Below are positions 1-7,460 of a stretch of 11,061 nucleotides of DNA, piece by piece. The notes beneath the pieces are model-generated. The model was not told the origin of the DNA. It did not search any database and saw nothing but the letters and a program-made list of their open reading frames with translations. This stretch comes from Hemicentrotus pulcherrimus (taxonomy: Eukaryota > Echinodermata > Echinoidea > Camarodonta > Strongylocentrotidae). The position numbers and the translations under genes were made by a program. The DNA is taken from NCBI GenBank assembly GCA_003118195.1, contig BEXV01002049.1:42884-53944 (forward strand). The letters run 5' to 3'. Every line of letters begins with the position of its first letter. Within the stretch, counting starts at the first letter, position 1.

Positions 1-217
1 ATCATTTAATGTTATTGAATATTGCTGTTATAAGTATAATTACGCCGATTTTGGTGTGTGAATTAATTGTAATAATATCGTGAATTACTGTATAATAGTC
101 ATTTGGATTTATAATGCATTTAATACCAAATACATCTTCCGAAAGACTTTTCGGATTTATTTTCGCATCCATTTTCTTTTTTTGTGTAATAGATACAGGT
201 GTAAATTAACTTCAAGA
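1..217. other. AT-rich sequence with no recognised feature
   Basis: No gene, RNA or clear repeat boundary could be supported here. The open frame at 80-298 is AT-driven and runs into the first repeat block. Confidence 0.5.
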
Positions 218-320
218 AGAGAAACTCGATCTGTCGATCTCTTTTCCTCCCTTCATCAAATTGAAAAACAAATTACTATGTTGATGATTGATGTCTGACA
301 TGGGAAAACTCAGCTATATA

Positions 321-496
321 TGAAGAGATTAATTCCAAAAGGAGCTAGTTCCATTTGTGTAACTTCAGAGAAAATAGAACTTGTTTACCAGATTTTGTAC
401 AGGCGCCTATGGAGGAGTAATATTAGAAGGTGCATGTTTTCATAATTCAATTTTCATCAAAAGTGGATTAAGCTCCTTTTGGAATTAAACTCTTCA
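321..496. mobile_element. Small inverted-repeat element (MITE-like), 176 bp
   Basis: The ends at 321-352 and 465-496 are inverted repeats of 32 bp with 28 matches; the core TTAATTCCAAAAGGAGCT is perfect. About 112 bp of non-coding sequence separate them. The diverged partner repeat at 3715-4185 has no such sequence at the matching place, which supports insertion. I see no clean target-site duplication. The size and structure suit a non-autonomous DNA transposon, but the superfamily cannot be told. Confidence 0.6.
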
Positions 497-612
497 CATT
501 TGGTAGTGTTTCCATAAGCACATCAATAGTCATCGTGACCCAGCTTTGAGTAGCCGAACAAAGACAACACTAGCACTGGCCTAAATTAAATAGTGATAAG
601 GGAAATCTTAAA

Positions 613-1151
613 GGATAGTTGAGTTCTGTTGCAGAGGGCGCTACACAAAATAATATTTTTGTGAGATAATGAAAAACTGAGTGTCGAATTCGAAAGAACA
701 TAATATTGAAATGACAAAATCATCTTTGTTTGATCAAAATCGGTTCAGAGACGGCTGAAATATCCATAAATATAACGATTTCTAATACTTGTGTACCACC
801 AAAAATATTAGAAATTTTTAAAAATTTGGAAAAAAAACGAAATTACGCCTTTTACGTCGTATTTCAGCCAATGCTAATGTTGACTTTTTTGTTGTTGATA
901 TTTTCGTGTTGCTTATATTACCAACATTTAGCCGGCTCATGTATTGTTATTTCTTTATTAAATAATTAATTAACGGTGGAGTTGAATTGGTATGATCGTA
1001 TTTACTAAATGTCACACATTTTGGGGTCTAAAATTACACTCATAGCAATTATAGGTTCTAAAAGGGCACTATAAATGTCATAGATAAGAATAAGAGCAAT
1101 AACCATGCAATTTGAAGCCGTTTACGGTATGATAACAGAACTCAACTATCC
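613..1151. mobile_element. Non-autonomous DNA transposon candidate with 18-bp perfect TIRs, 539 bp
   Basis: GGATAGTTGAGTTCTGTT at 613-630 is matched exactly by its reverse complement at 1134-1151. The interior is AT-rich and has no transposase. Inside lies a second inverted pair, GGCTGAAATA (753-762) and TATTTCAGCC (860-869), also perfect. The partner repeat at 3715-4185 lacks this segment. TTAAA lies directly left of the element and TTTAAA a few bases beyond its right end, but they are not placed as a clean target-site duplication. The short open frame at 730-969 within it looks like chance. Confidence 0.65.
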
Positions 1152-1384
1152 CATTATTTAAAGAAGAGCCGATCAAATGGGCTCATCCTTTCCAAAATTG
1201 ACTACTTTATTGGTACTGCGAGTTGAATGTCTATTAGAAGTACTTTATTATATCTATATAATTTTATTTTACAAAATAGTCTGTTGGAAAAATGTGACAA
1301 TTTTTTTTGTTGAATATTTTGTTCATATTTTACAATTTTTTTCAATTTTGTTTGTTTGTATTTTAACCAAAAAAATAAAACAAA

Positions 1385-1615
1385 TCTCAATTTTTATTGA
1401 GTATTTTGTTTCTATATTTTGTAAAACTATTTCGTAAGCGACAGAATCTTGGGGAGTGAATTGAAAGATCGATTCAATAAATTATTGTAATAATTTTGTA
1501 TGTATACATTTCCATTAAAGTTCACCTATAGGATTACGAGTGTTTAAGTCCTGTTTCTTATCTCGTTATGTTATCTTTAACATATTATAAATGAAAAGAG
1601 TCTTTAAAAAAAACA
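1385..1615 (+). repeat. AT-rich dispersed repeat, copy A
   Basis: It contains the landmarks GAGTATTTTGTTTCTATATTTT, CGTAAGCGA, CTTGGGGAGTG, GAAAGATCGATTCAATAAA, AAGTTCACCTATA, then GTTATGTTATCTTTAACAT and AAGAGTCTTT. The same series recurs at 1845-2150 and, inverted, at 5186-5000. The copy is diverged and non-coding. Confidence 0.7.
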
Positions 1616-1830
1616 AGTCGAATCGCTGGCGCCCTTTGGAAAGGCTTTAATCATCATTACCAGGTCCCCCACAGAGGACCTAAAGCCGTCGGTCTTCTGG
1701 TTGCTTACTAAAAAGCATTTATTGCATTCTTAGCAGTCATGTAAAATAACAACCACCAACACCACATAACAAACAAAAATATTCATATTTTATCAATGTT
1801 TTAATATATTTGTTTTGTCATACCAGAAAA
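1616..1830. other. Spacer with a GC-richer, SINE-like-looking segment
   Basis: Between repeat copies A and B lies about 85 bp of more balanced composition (about 1620-1705), with GGCGCCCTTTGGAAAGG and CAGAGGACCTAAAGCCGTCGG, followed by AT-rich sequence. It stands out from its surroundings and may be a short interspersed element fragment. I could not find A/B boxes or assign a family. Confidence 0.25.
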
Positions 1831-1844
1831 AGAAAACAAATCTT

Positions 1845-2190
1845 AATTCAAATTGAGTATTTTGTTTCTATATTTTCGTAAGCGATTTCAGCAACAGAAA
1901 CTTGGGGAGTGCATTGAAAGATCGATTCAATAAAACAAAATAAACGATTTAACTTCCATTGAAGTTCACTNTTTTGTTTCTATATTTTCGTAAGCGATTT
2001 CGGCAACAGAAACTTGGGGAGTGCATTGAAAGATCGATTCAATAAAACAAAATAAACGATTTAACTTCCATTGAAGTTCACCTATAATATTACGATTGTT
2101 TTTGTCCTTTTATCTTTTCTTGCATAAAAAGAGTCTAAAAAACAACAAGAAACTATTAATTTAAGATAATAAAATTGGTCCGTTTTCTAC
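1845..2190 (+). repeat. AT-rich dispersed repeat, copy B/C, with internal tandem duplication
   Basis: This has the same landmarks as copy A, but the first 110 bp are present twice. It runs on through GTTTTTGTCC and AAAAGAGTCT to AAAATTGGTCCGTTTTCTAC. That last part matches the inverse of 4975-5005, so copy B/C and the inverted copy on the right share the full order. The sequence is non-coding. Confidence 0.75.
1860..2081 (+). repeat. Near-perfect 110-bp tandem duplication flanking an N
   Basis: 1860-1969 and 1972-2081 are the same 110 bp with a single difference (CAGCAACAG against CGGCAACAG). The only ambiguous base in the window, N at 1971, lies exactly at the junction. The unit holds GAAAGATCGATTCAATAAA. 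This may be a recent tandem duplication or an artefact of joining two contigs. Confidence 0.9.
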
Positions 2191-2223
2191 GAACTCTGTT
2201 AAACCCTACCCTGTGTCTAAGAT

Positions 2224-2370
2224 TAGGGACTTTTCGATTTGCGTGGACGTGGTTATGTGACTTCCTTTTAACGCACTGGCAGTCACGTGTGACGTCCTTT
2301 TAACACAGTGCTTTAAAAGGATGTCCACGTTGCAATCCACGTTCTCGTCGTGCCAATCGAAAAGGCCCTA
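2224..2370. mobile_element. Palindromic foldback element, 147 bp
   Basis: The sequence folds on itself through three nested pairs: TAGGGACTTTTCGATTTG (2224-2241) with 2354-2370, CGTGGAC (2242-2248) with GTCCACG (2323-2329), and CCTTTTAACGCACTG (2264-2278) with 2306-2320 (14 of 15). It sits between the end of repeat copy C and the conserved block at 2412. Nested stems with little loop are typical of MITEs. The open frame that begins here and runs to 2740 crosses unrelated repeats and is not a gene. Confidence 0.7.
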
Positions 2371-2411
2371 TTATGTGTATAGCAACAGAGTTTCATGCCT
2401 AGTGGCATTTT

Positions 2412-2545
2412 TTTTAGATGCACCTCGCAAAAAATCGATTTATAATCAAGATTTTCTGCGATACAAATGCTATTTACATGTATATAGCACGTTCATCGCT
2501 GTAAAAGGGATTATTCCAAAATGTAAAGAGTGGGACCTCTTCATA
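2412..2545 (+). repeat. Conserved repeat block, direct copy
   Basis: The block reads AGATGCACCTCGCAAAAAATCG, ATCAAGATTTTCTGCGA, ATCGCTGTAAAAGGGATTATTCC. It matches the reverse complement of 4628-4764 nearly throughout. Its first 45 bp also match 4422-4466 in direct orientation. This is one of the clearest pieces of the dispersed family. Confidence 0.8.
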
Positions 2546-2815
2546 CATTGCAGATCCCCTTTTCAAAAAATACTTGCATCTGTGTATCATGGAATGCACT
2601 GCTTGGACTTAAATGAACTTTCATTAAGCACGTATCCAGTATTTTTTCTCCGTGTATTTCACAATTTGGTCTGCAATGAACTTTATCTGTTCATGTTCCG
2701 ACACAGCCCATCCCATTATGAGATGCTTTCGTCGTTTTAAAGACCGTTTGGATCCATTTTCGCATGAGTCATCTTCTTCTTTTAGCTCCCAGAATTAATA
2801 TATACACCGGTATGA
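2546..2815. other. Non-coding stretch without recognisable features
   Basis: About 270 bp of mixed AT-rich sequence lie between the conserved repeat block and the next inverted pair. An open frame passes through part of it, but its start and end lie in unrelated repeats and the translation shows no motif. Confidence 0.5.
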
Positions 2816-2819
2816 ATTT

Positions 2820-3210
2820 AAAGACCAGTTATGGTCATGCGATTGTATTGTGAAAGAAACTTTGTGAAATCGATCAGAAAAGGTTGATCATCTATTGGTT
2901 TGTACTGCAAGGTTCTGGAATCATCAAAATGATAAGAAATTTGGCCCAGTATTTGTAAAGTTACAAGCACGTTACACAGAAAGATGTATATGGGACTATA
3001 CACACACGTGCGCGACACGTGCGTCTATCTCTCACAGACCATAGATAAACTAATTTACAAAATATATCAATTAGTAGGTGGTTTCCCGGCAAATTTGTTA
3101 TCATCATGTATCAGGCAAAGCATATTCTTTCACATGATTGGTAATAAGAGCTTTCATTTCATTTTGTGTGTTTTTTTTTTTTTATTGGGGTGTTTCCAAT
3201 ACTGGTCTTT
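2820..3210. mobile_element. Possible inverted-repeat element, about 390 bp
   Basis: AAAGACCAGTTATGG at 2820-2834 is matched in inverse by CCAATACTGGTCTTT at 3196-3210 (13 of 15). The interior is non-coding. It contains the palindrome-rich phrase CACGTGCGCGACACGTGCG near 3005-3023, with two CACGTG hexamers, and a T-run at 3171-3183. The inverted repeats are short, so this is weaker than the other foldbacks. Confidence 0.4.
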
Positions 3211-3416
3211 ACCTTTAAAGTGACTTGGTAACATTGTTGAAGGTTGATGAAAACATTGCTTAGTTTGTGTCTAAAATGTTACCTATTATTCATTCTGCTG
3301 CACTAACCCTCTGACATACACAAAATCCTGAACAAATTATTCTCAAACCACGAAGATATCTATGGTTTTCTTTGAAAGAGTCGATGTATGACACCCTCTA
3401 ACAGTGATTAACAGTA
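3211..3416. other. Spacer with no recognised feature
   Basis: This is AT-rich, non-coding sequence between two candidate foldback elements. I see no open frame, microsatellite or repeat shared with the rest of the window. Confidence 0.5.
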
Positions 3417-3585
3417 AATTCTCCCAACCTGTATTCTCCCAACGCACAAGACATAAAACCGGCTATAAACAAAATATGTCAACACTTAAATGTCTGGAAT
3501 GGAACGAAGAGCCATTTTATTGCTTCGTGACGATTTCCATTCACCTAAAATGTAATTAAATATTATTGTAATAGTTGGGAGAATT
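3417..3585. mobile_element. Small foldback element, 169 bp
   Basis: AATTCTCCCAAC at 3417-3428 and GTTGGGAGAATT at 3574-3585 are perfect inverted repeats. The left end carries a second tandem ATTCTCCCAAC at 3433-3443, so one right end faces two left ends. The interior is non-coding. Confidence 0.5.
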
Positions 3586-3714
3586 AAGGAATCGATCACT
3601 AGCATAGTTTTTCTCAATTTGTACCATGAATAATGGTCCGTTTTCACTCAAATTTTCAGACTATCTTTAATACCTTAGCACCAATATGTCTCATCTGAAC
3701 AACCAAGTCCCTTT

Positions 3715-4185
3715 AAGAAAGAGGAACTTAATTTGTCGATCTCTTTGAAAATTGAAATGTAAATGATTTTGTTAATGATGTCTGACATGGCAACAATCGC
3801 TATGGCTTTGAGACTTCTGACAAAGTAAGTGCTAAACGCTACATAAGGCCAATTAAATTGTTATTAATCCTCCTGACCAAGCTGTTGAGTACTTGGTTAA
3901 AACAACACGAGTACTGGTTTGAGGTATATATTGATTCAGCTTATATTCAGGAGAACCTTTTCAAATAGGATCAACCTTTCAAAATTGGTCTAATTATGAA
4001 CGATAATTCAGACACGGATTAGCGCCATTTTTTCATAAATAATTTTTTAATGCAAAAAAGATTGGTGGAAAAGTTTTTTAAAAATAATTTTCTTTATAAT
4101 AGCAATGAATTTTCAACACGGTATTTTTAATGACAAAAATTTTAAAAGTATCTTAACTCATATTGAGTTTGAGTATTTTGTTTCA
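3715..4185 (+). repeat. Diverged repeat, copy 2 (uninterrupted)
   Basis: This is the collinear partner of 218-1430. It carries the same landmark blocks in a much shorter span and without the two foldback insertions, so it approximates the empty-site state. Its right end runs into the left half of the large foldback at 4160-5190. Confidence 0.65.
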
Positions 4186-4275
4186 TTTTTATAAACACTG
4201 TTTATTAGCGATTTTGACGACAAAAACTTGTCGATTTTTTTTTTTTTTATGGTCAGTTTTTATTCTTTTTCTCTT

Positions 4276-4299
4276 CATTCAATTCGATTGAATTGAATG
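4276..4299. repeat. Short perfect palindrome
   Basis: CATTCAATT and AATTGAATG form a 9-bp perfect stem with a 6-base loop at the outer edge of the left foldback arm. It overlaps the place where the family landmark GAATGATCGATTCAA begins. Confidence 0.7.
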
Positions 4300-4377
4300 A
4301 TCGATTCAAAATTTTAGTAGAATTTGGGATTGTGTACGTAACAGAAATATAGAGAAACAGACAGAGATAAATAGACA

Positions 4378-4398
4378 GAAAGAGAGAGAGAGAGAGAG
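4378..4398. repeat. (GA)n tract in left foldback arm
   Basis: This is a run of about 10 GA dinucleotides. Its mirror partner is the CT tract at 4781-4806, and both lie at the same place in the two arms. The tract was therefore probably present in the ancestral element before the inverted duplication. Confidence 0.85.
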
Positions 4399-4778
4399 GT
4401 GGGAGGGCAGTGACCGTTTTTATAGATGCACCTCGCTTAAATTGATTTTAAATCAAGATTATCTTTTCTGTTATGAAATGACTGTTAGTGTTCGATTCTT
4501 TCCACTGTCGCCTTCAACAATGTAGGCCTAAGTTGTGTAGAATACACCGTCTAAGTTAGTGAGTCAATAGGCCAGTTCACGGTAAGCATATTTCCCAAAT
4601 GACCTCAAATATCCACATATTATCTTCTAAACATGAAGAGTTCCAACGGTTTTCATTTTGGAATAATCTCTTTTACAGCGATGGAGGTGCTATATAAATA
4701 GCCTTTGTTTCGCAGAAAATCTTGATATAAATCGATTTTGGCGAGGTGCATCTAGAAAACGGTCATACCCCTCCCGCC

Positions 4779-4806
4779 CCTCTCTCTCTCTCTCTCCCTC
4801 TCTTTC
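4779..4806. repeat. (CT)n tract in right foldback arm
   Basis: This CT run, with one CCC interruption, pairs with the GA tract at 4378-4398. It continues into TTTCAGTCTATTTCTCTCTG, the inverse of the CAGAGATAAATAGACAG region of the left arm. Confidence 0.85.
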
Positions 4807-4883
4807 AGTCTATTTCTCTCTGTATGTCTATTTCTCTATGTTTCACTCACGTACACAATGACCCAAATTCGACTGAAATTTTG

Positions 4884-4916
4884 AACCCGCCGCTTGGCAT
4901 GAGATTCAAGCGGGTT
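4884..4916. repeat. GC-rich hairpin at the base of the right foldback arm
   Basis: AACCCGC (4884-4890) pairs with GCGGGTT (4910-4916), and CGCTTG (4891-4896) also has its inverse CAAGCG at 4907-4912. The two stems overlap on the right side, so one fold carries a 3-base bulge. No equivalent is present in the left arm, so this piece is specific to the right half. Confidence 0.55.
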
Positions 4917-4965
4917 AAAGAAAGGAAATAAGTCTGACGTCCAAGTTTTCCCTCGCAAAGCATAA

Positions 4966-5186
4966 TCGTATCAGAATTGGTAGAAAACGGACAAATTTTA
5001 TTTTCTTACATTAATTTGTTCTCGTAGTATTTAAGACTCTCTTTATGCATAACATTTTCAAGATAACATAACATGACAAGATCGGATAACAGGACAAAAA
5101 CCATCATATAGGCGAAGTTACTGTTGCCTAAATCGCTTACAAAATAGTGTTATAAAATATAGAAACAAAACACTCCGTATATGAAT
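4966..5186 (-). repeat. AT-rich dispersed repeat, inverted copy D
   Basis: Read on the minus strand, this copy runs through TTTGTTTCTATATTTT, GTAAGCGATTTAGGCAACAG, CCTATATGATGGTTTTTGTCC, ATGTTATGTTATCTT, AAGAGAGTCTT and AAAATTTGTCCGTTTTCTACC. This is the order of copies A and B/C on the plus strand. It lacks the GAAAGATCGATTCAATAAA segment, so an internal deletion separates it from the others. The reverse transcriptase remnant begins about 30 bp past its end. Confidence 0.75.
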
Positions 5187-5214
5187 CACTAATTGACAGT
5201 CATAATGTTCATAA

Positions 5215-5680
5215 ATGTACGCTGACGACACTCAATTGTATATTGCATTTAAACATTCAGATGTACGAGATGTTATTTCTCAAATGGTTGACTGGGTTCA
5301 AGCAATTAAAGAATGGTCACAAATCAACGGTCTTAAGCTCAATAGCAACAAGACTGAATTCCTTCACATAATGTTCACGTTTTCGTTCTACAGATCATAA
5401 TGGCACACGGGTTAATTCTGTCAGGAAGGGTCGTAACTTGGGTGCGATATTTGATGATAATTTCACTATGGACAATTTTGTTCCACAGAAATGCAGATCG
5501 GCATCTTTGGCACTTCACAAAATGTTATTCCACCAGTGATGACCAGGTCAATAAGAGTGACGTTACATTGGTGCTAGAATTGGTGCTGAATTCCTACTTT
5601 CTCTCTTCAATCCTTCCGTTCTCAGTTATCTGGATTTCGTGTACACCTACTACTATTGTCTTCAATATAAACGGTCTTAA
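5215..5680 (+). pseudogene. Degenerate non-LTR retrotransposon reverse transcriptase fragment (CR1/L2-like)
   Basis: The first part, 5215-5370, reads MYADDTQLYIAFKHSD and later INGLKLNSNKTEFLHI. YADD is the catalytic motif of the reverse transcriptase palm, and LKLNxxKTEFL is the block that follows it in CR1/L2/Jockey-type elements. The frame then shifts by one base. From about 5393 the next frame gives GRNLGAIFDDNFTMDNFV and KCRSASLALHKM, which matches the downstream (S)RNLGxxFD block of the same enzymes. Two stops follow at about 5536-5541. Weaker similarity (AEFLLSLFNPSVLSYLDFVY) continues in that frame to a stop near 5676. An in-frame TAA lies just before the first ATG, and everything upstream of YADD is missing. 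It is therefore a 5'-truncated dead copy. The subfamily within non-LTR elements is not certain. Confidence 0.82.
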
Positions 5681-5982
5681 CCGCGAGTTTCTCAAACCGT
5701 TAAGTTTCCCCCACCAAGACAGATTGAAAATAATGACAAATAATATCATTATGGTTTCAACATCCAGCTATTACTGATGAAGCTACCACTAACGTTATAA
5801 TCAACATTTATCCAGGTATCATGCATCTAATTACTTGGGGTTGAGCCCAATTATTATCACAAAAAATCACGTGTTTATCCGTTGTTCAGCAAATACATCA
5901 TCTGGAATAGGTGATCCGCAGAAATCTGCACATTTGTTTCACCATAAGCTTATAAAATTACAAAGGCTGGAAGTTTAAATTG

Positions 5983-6003
5983 CTTTCCCTTAAAATGGGA
6001 AAG
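5983..6003. repeat. Short perfect hairpin
   Basis: CTTTCCC and GGGAAAG form a 7-bp perfect stem around a 7-base AT loop. There is no U-tract or gene end next to it on either strand, so no function is assigned. Confidence 0.5.
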
Positions 6004-6426
6004 GAATTACAATATGTTACTCCGAAAAGCTGACATTTTCGAACTTTTTGCTTTCTGGATCTTGTCACGAGATGGCGCTACAGCAGTCAATCCTCGGCAT
6101 GTCCAATACCATAGATTTGTTTTCTTTCAAACGGCACGGTACGAAACTAAAGTCTTTCCCAACTATTTTTTTTTCAGGTTTGATGAGGTATAACAGTCGC
6201 AAAAAACTCTCGAAATCCAACCAAACAGTGGCTCTTGAATCAATAGTTAATGAGCACATCGGATATTCCATTTGATCTTACTATATCAATTTACTTAGTG
6301 CACACGTACACTCGTCATTTCAATTGTAGACCTACGTATGTACACATATTATGAAAGATATCTGTGTTACTATTTGACACAATAACAAGAGCCCAAACCA
6401 TTTTGAAACTTCATATTATCCACGTA

Positions 6427-6449
6427 TCTCTCTCTCTCTCTCTCTCTCT
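6427..6449. repeat. (CT)n microsatellite
   Basis: This is an uninterrupted run of about 11 CT dinucleotides. It lies some 90 bp past the distal candidate polyadenylation signal, and I see no flanking inverted repeat, unlike the GA and CT tracts at 4.38 and 4.78 kb. Confidence 0.85.
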
Positions 6450-6529
6450 TCATTGCTCAATAATAGAAATGAAATGTAGAAAAAGAATGAAACGCACGTA
6501 TTGGAGACAATCGTGAATTCAATTGAATA

Positions 6530-7158
6530 ATTAGTTTTATTTACAAAGAGAAAAATACAGATACACACCTGTAATAAATGAATCACATACGTAAATGAAT
6601 ATCCAAACTAAGATTTGAACATAAATAAATAAAAAGTTATACAATTCGAGGACAATAATGCAAGACAAAATAATGCAACTGATAATGACAGCGATATTAT
6701 GAGGTGAACAAATACGATGTAAGGTGAAATTAATTCGTAGAATTTGCTGAAAGCATTTGGAAATTGACCAGGAAAGATTTACGTAATAAATACACGCATT
6801 CGATAAAAAATAAATGGATCTATAAAAATGATTTCTTAAAAGATATAGGTTCAATTGTTTATTACAGCTGCCATATTATTTGTTCAGTGCGAGTGCTTAA
6901 AAAAAAAAAACACTCCTTCAACTTAATTATGAATTATAATTTTCTGGGCTGACCTCATTATAAACATACTTAGGCTGTAATAATTATATATCCTCCCCTC
7001 TTTTACAGATATTTGATATGTGGTATATGATGGTTTATATTTATGTAAGTACATTGTCAAATAAAGTAAACAATGAAAATGATACACATTTCAACTTTTC
7101 ATCTTAACATTTTTAATTCTATTCTTTGGCAAAGGGGAAGTCCTGAAAAAATGTCATT
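6530..7158 (-). terminator. 3' UTR of the MMP gene with candidate polyadenylation signals
   Basis: Downstream of the stop on the minus strand the sequence is AT-rich and non-coding. The first AATAAA on this strand is the complement of 6858-6863, about 300 nt past the stop. A second is the complement of 6536-6541. Either could end the transcript. I cannot choose between them without cDNA. No AATAAA lies closer to the stop on this strand. Confidence 0.4.
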
Positions 7159-7460
7159 TCATTCCGATGAATTTGAGCAACTCTCGATTTCTACGCTCAG
7201 ATTCAGACTGCGACACTGTGGAATAAGTGTATCGATGACTTCACGATATGACAAACCATTGGGGAAGTTGACAAACTGCTTAGTGGACTCAATCATCCTG
7301 TAATAACGACCATCTCTGTAAAAATGCAGGTAAACATCGTCGACGCGTACCACTGCTTCAACTCCATCGCGGAGGGCGTAAGGTGTATTCCTAAAATAAC
7401 TGGATATGCGAGTCCTCCTTTGTAGCTGATTACTGCTGCTAAATTTGTAAACAAACCCAC
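7159..7460 (-). CDS. MMP exon F: hemopexin blades III-IV, C-terminal tail and stop
   Basis: This terminal coding exon has acceptor CATTTTCAG before GTGGG and ends at TGA (7161-7159). It completes G272 and gives [17 protein letters not shown], then blade IV from [16 protein letters not shown] through DGRYYRMIE to TLIPQC. The Cys of IPQC is the likely partner of Cys170. MMPs usually stop within a residue or two of this cysteine. Here the chain continues with [17 protein letters not shown], which contains two N-glycosylation sequons (NLS, NSS) and a further cysteine. The tail is open and in frame up to the stop. Confidence 0.94.

Larger units (their letters stand above)
218..1430 (+). repeat. 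Diverged repeat, copy 1 (interrupted by two insertions)
   Basis: Blocks of this stretch recur in the same order and orientation in 3715-4185. The shared blocks are the one ending GATGTCTGACATGG (218-302 and 3715-3790); the one with GACCCAGCTTTGAGTA and CAACACTAGCACTGG (520-575 and 3862-3918); TCAAATGGGCTCATCCTTTCC (1173 and 3961); and the TTGAGTATTTTGTTTC block (1397 and 4167). Identity is moderate, so the duplication is old. Copy 1 is longer because the inverted-repeat elements 321-496 and 613-1151 sit between blocks that lie close together in copy 2. No protein is encoded: the short open frames at 730-969 and 1177-1437 are AT-rich and show no recognisable motif. Confidence 0.65.
4160..5190. 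mobile_element. Large composite foldback (about 1 kb) of two inverted repeat copies
   Basis: The outer ends are GAGTATTTTGTTTC (4169-4182) and its inverse GAAACAAAACACTC (5162-5175). The best-matching inner arms are 4305-4470 and 4711-4885. They share ATTTTAGTAGAATTTGGG, GTGTACGT, AGAGAAACAGACAGAGATAAATAGACAG, the GA tract, ACCGTTTTTATAGATGCACC and AATCAAGATT in mirror order. The centre, about 4471-4710, is unpaired. The right half (5186-4628 read on the minus strand) is collinear with 1845-2545 on the plus strand, so the structure looks like two head-to-head copies of one family. No open frame within it looks genuine; the one at 4746-4931 is the CT tract translated. Confidence 0.75.
5780..6530. 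other. Intergenic stretch without a recognisable gene
   Basis: About 750 bp lie between the reverse transcriptase remnant and the probable 3' end of the MMP transcript. It holds a small hairpin (5983-6003) and a CT microsatellite (about 6427-6449). A block near 6048-6275 is open on both strands; neither translation resembles a known protein and both are probably chance. The phrase GAGATGGCGCTACAGCAG near 6069 has the look of mobile-element DNA, but I could not delimit an element. Confidence 0.6.

Noticed and set aside
1177..1437. Hydrophobic 86-codon plus-strand frame as a small membrane protein.
   Set aside because: The Phe/Ile/Tyr content follows from T-rich repeat DNA; the same stretch is also open on the minus strand and recurs as a degenerate repeat near 4000-4180.
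1860..2081. Regular repeats as a CRISPR-like array.
   Set aside because: There are only two units without distinct spacers, in eukaryotic DNA.
2321..2740. 139-codon open frame on the plus strand.
   Set aside because: It starts in a palindromic element, crosses a repeat block that recurs inverted elsewhere, and shows no domain or motif.
3005..3023. Two CACGTG hexamers as a possible promoter or E-box pair.
   Set aside because: No gene start lies near, and the hexamers are part of a short CA/CG-rich repeat.
4746..4931. 61-codon frame rich in Ser and Leu.
   Set aside because: It is a translated CT microsatellite within the foldback arm.
6048..6275. Overlapping open frames on both strands.
   Set aside because: Neither translation resembles a known protein, and no splice sites connect them to other exons.
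7073..7303. Plus-strand open frame over the MMP stop codon.
   Set aside because: It is antisense to exon F and its 3' UTR and has no recognisable content.
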